Assembly: GCA_046566095.1 (NCBI GenBank)
Contig: JBKHXI010000009.1
Location: 1-13,547 of the forward strand
DNA length: 13,547 bases
Source: CAMPJU01 sp046566095
Lineage (GTDB): Bacteria; Pseudomonadota; Gammaproteobacteria; Xanthomonadales; Xanthomonadaceae
Direction of reading: 5' to 3'
Shown: one piece after another, positions 13,484 to 13,547 of the stretch
Numbering within the stretch: position 1 is the stretch's first letter
Layout: each line of letters begins with the position of its first letter
Program-made: the position numbers and the translations under genes
The notes under the pieces: generated by a model
What the model was told of the DNA's origin: nothing
The model's database searches: none
What the model saw: only the letters and a program-made list of their open reading frames with translations

Positions 13484-13547
13484 ATGCCCAGCCCCCTGCT
13501 CGCACCCGTGATCGCATTCGCCCGCCGCCTGCGCTATCCGACCCTGT
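13484..13547 (+). CDS. N-terminus of a plus-strand gene running off the window
   Basis: ATG 13484 is preceded by GGAGG at 13473-13477 with six bases between, a strong site. The 21 full codons read MPSPLLAPVIAFARRLRYPTL and the frame is still open at the edge. The start resembles small membrane proteins of unknown function in xanthomonads (DUF6116, from memory), but too little is present to be sure. It is divergent from the glycine-zipper gene, with 196 bases between the start codons. Confidence 0.55.
   Translation, partial: MPSPLLAPVIAFARRLRYPTL

Overview
The window is about 13.5 kb of very GC-rich DNA with dense, mostly minus-strand genes. Gene content and order (an sdhCDAB cluster running into sdhE, a YgfX-like gene, lolC and lolD) and the interspersed palindromes point to a gammaproteobacterium of the Lysobacteraceae/Xanthomonadaceae (Lysobacter, Luteimonas, Xanthomonas relatives). 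That assignment is an inference from gene style and order, not from a database search. Most of the content is core metabolism. I see no phage, IS transposase, CRISPR array, tRNA or rRNA.

Left half, minus strand, in transcription order from about 7130 down to 1. It begins with a 55-residue SDHAF4-like (DUF1674) assembly factor, too small to be noticed easily. The four succinate dehydrogenase subunits follow: sdhC, sdhD, sdhA, sdhB. A strong hairpin lies immediately after the sdhB stop. A second tight gene string follows: a MAPEG-family membrane protein, sdhE (FAD-insertion factor), a ygfX-like membrane protein, lolC and lolD (lipoprotein release). A possible further gene starts just inside the left edge. 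Stop/start overlaps of 4 bases (sdhC/sdhD, MAPEG/sdhE) and gaps of 1 to 7 bases (sdhD/sdhA, sdhE/ygfX, ygfX/lolC) support co-transcription. Divergent from the SDHAF4-like gene, with only 44 bases between start codons, is ygfZ, a folate-dependent helper of iron-sulfur enzymes. The locus thus gathers Complex II with candidate helpers for flavination, flavoprotein maturation and Fe-S maintenance.

Right half. ygfZ converges on a 766-residue protein that fuses the alpha and beta parts of a thiamine-diphosphate 2-oxoacid dehydrogenase E1. Upstream of that on the same strand lie a GNAT acetyltransferase (GTG start with a good ribosome site) and a glutaryl-CoA dehydrogenase (gcdH). These three may form one transcript starting near 12315. 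A 222-base gap then holds a candidate promoter with an operator-like repeat, an inverted REP pair and a perfect 13-bp hairpin. Next is a glycine-zipper envelope protein on the minus strand, and the first 21 codons of a plus-strand gene at the right edge.

Non-coding structure is the least ordinary part. Two copies of one palindromic element (3258-3335 and 8073-8148) flank the locus's blocks. A different palindrome built from 7-base units sits between sdhA and sdhB inside the operon. A BIME-like REP pair lies upstream of gcdH. No clearly new system is visible; the best candidates for a second look are the assembly-factor clustering, the intra-operon palindrome and the overlapping divergent promoters.
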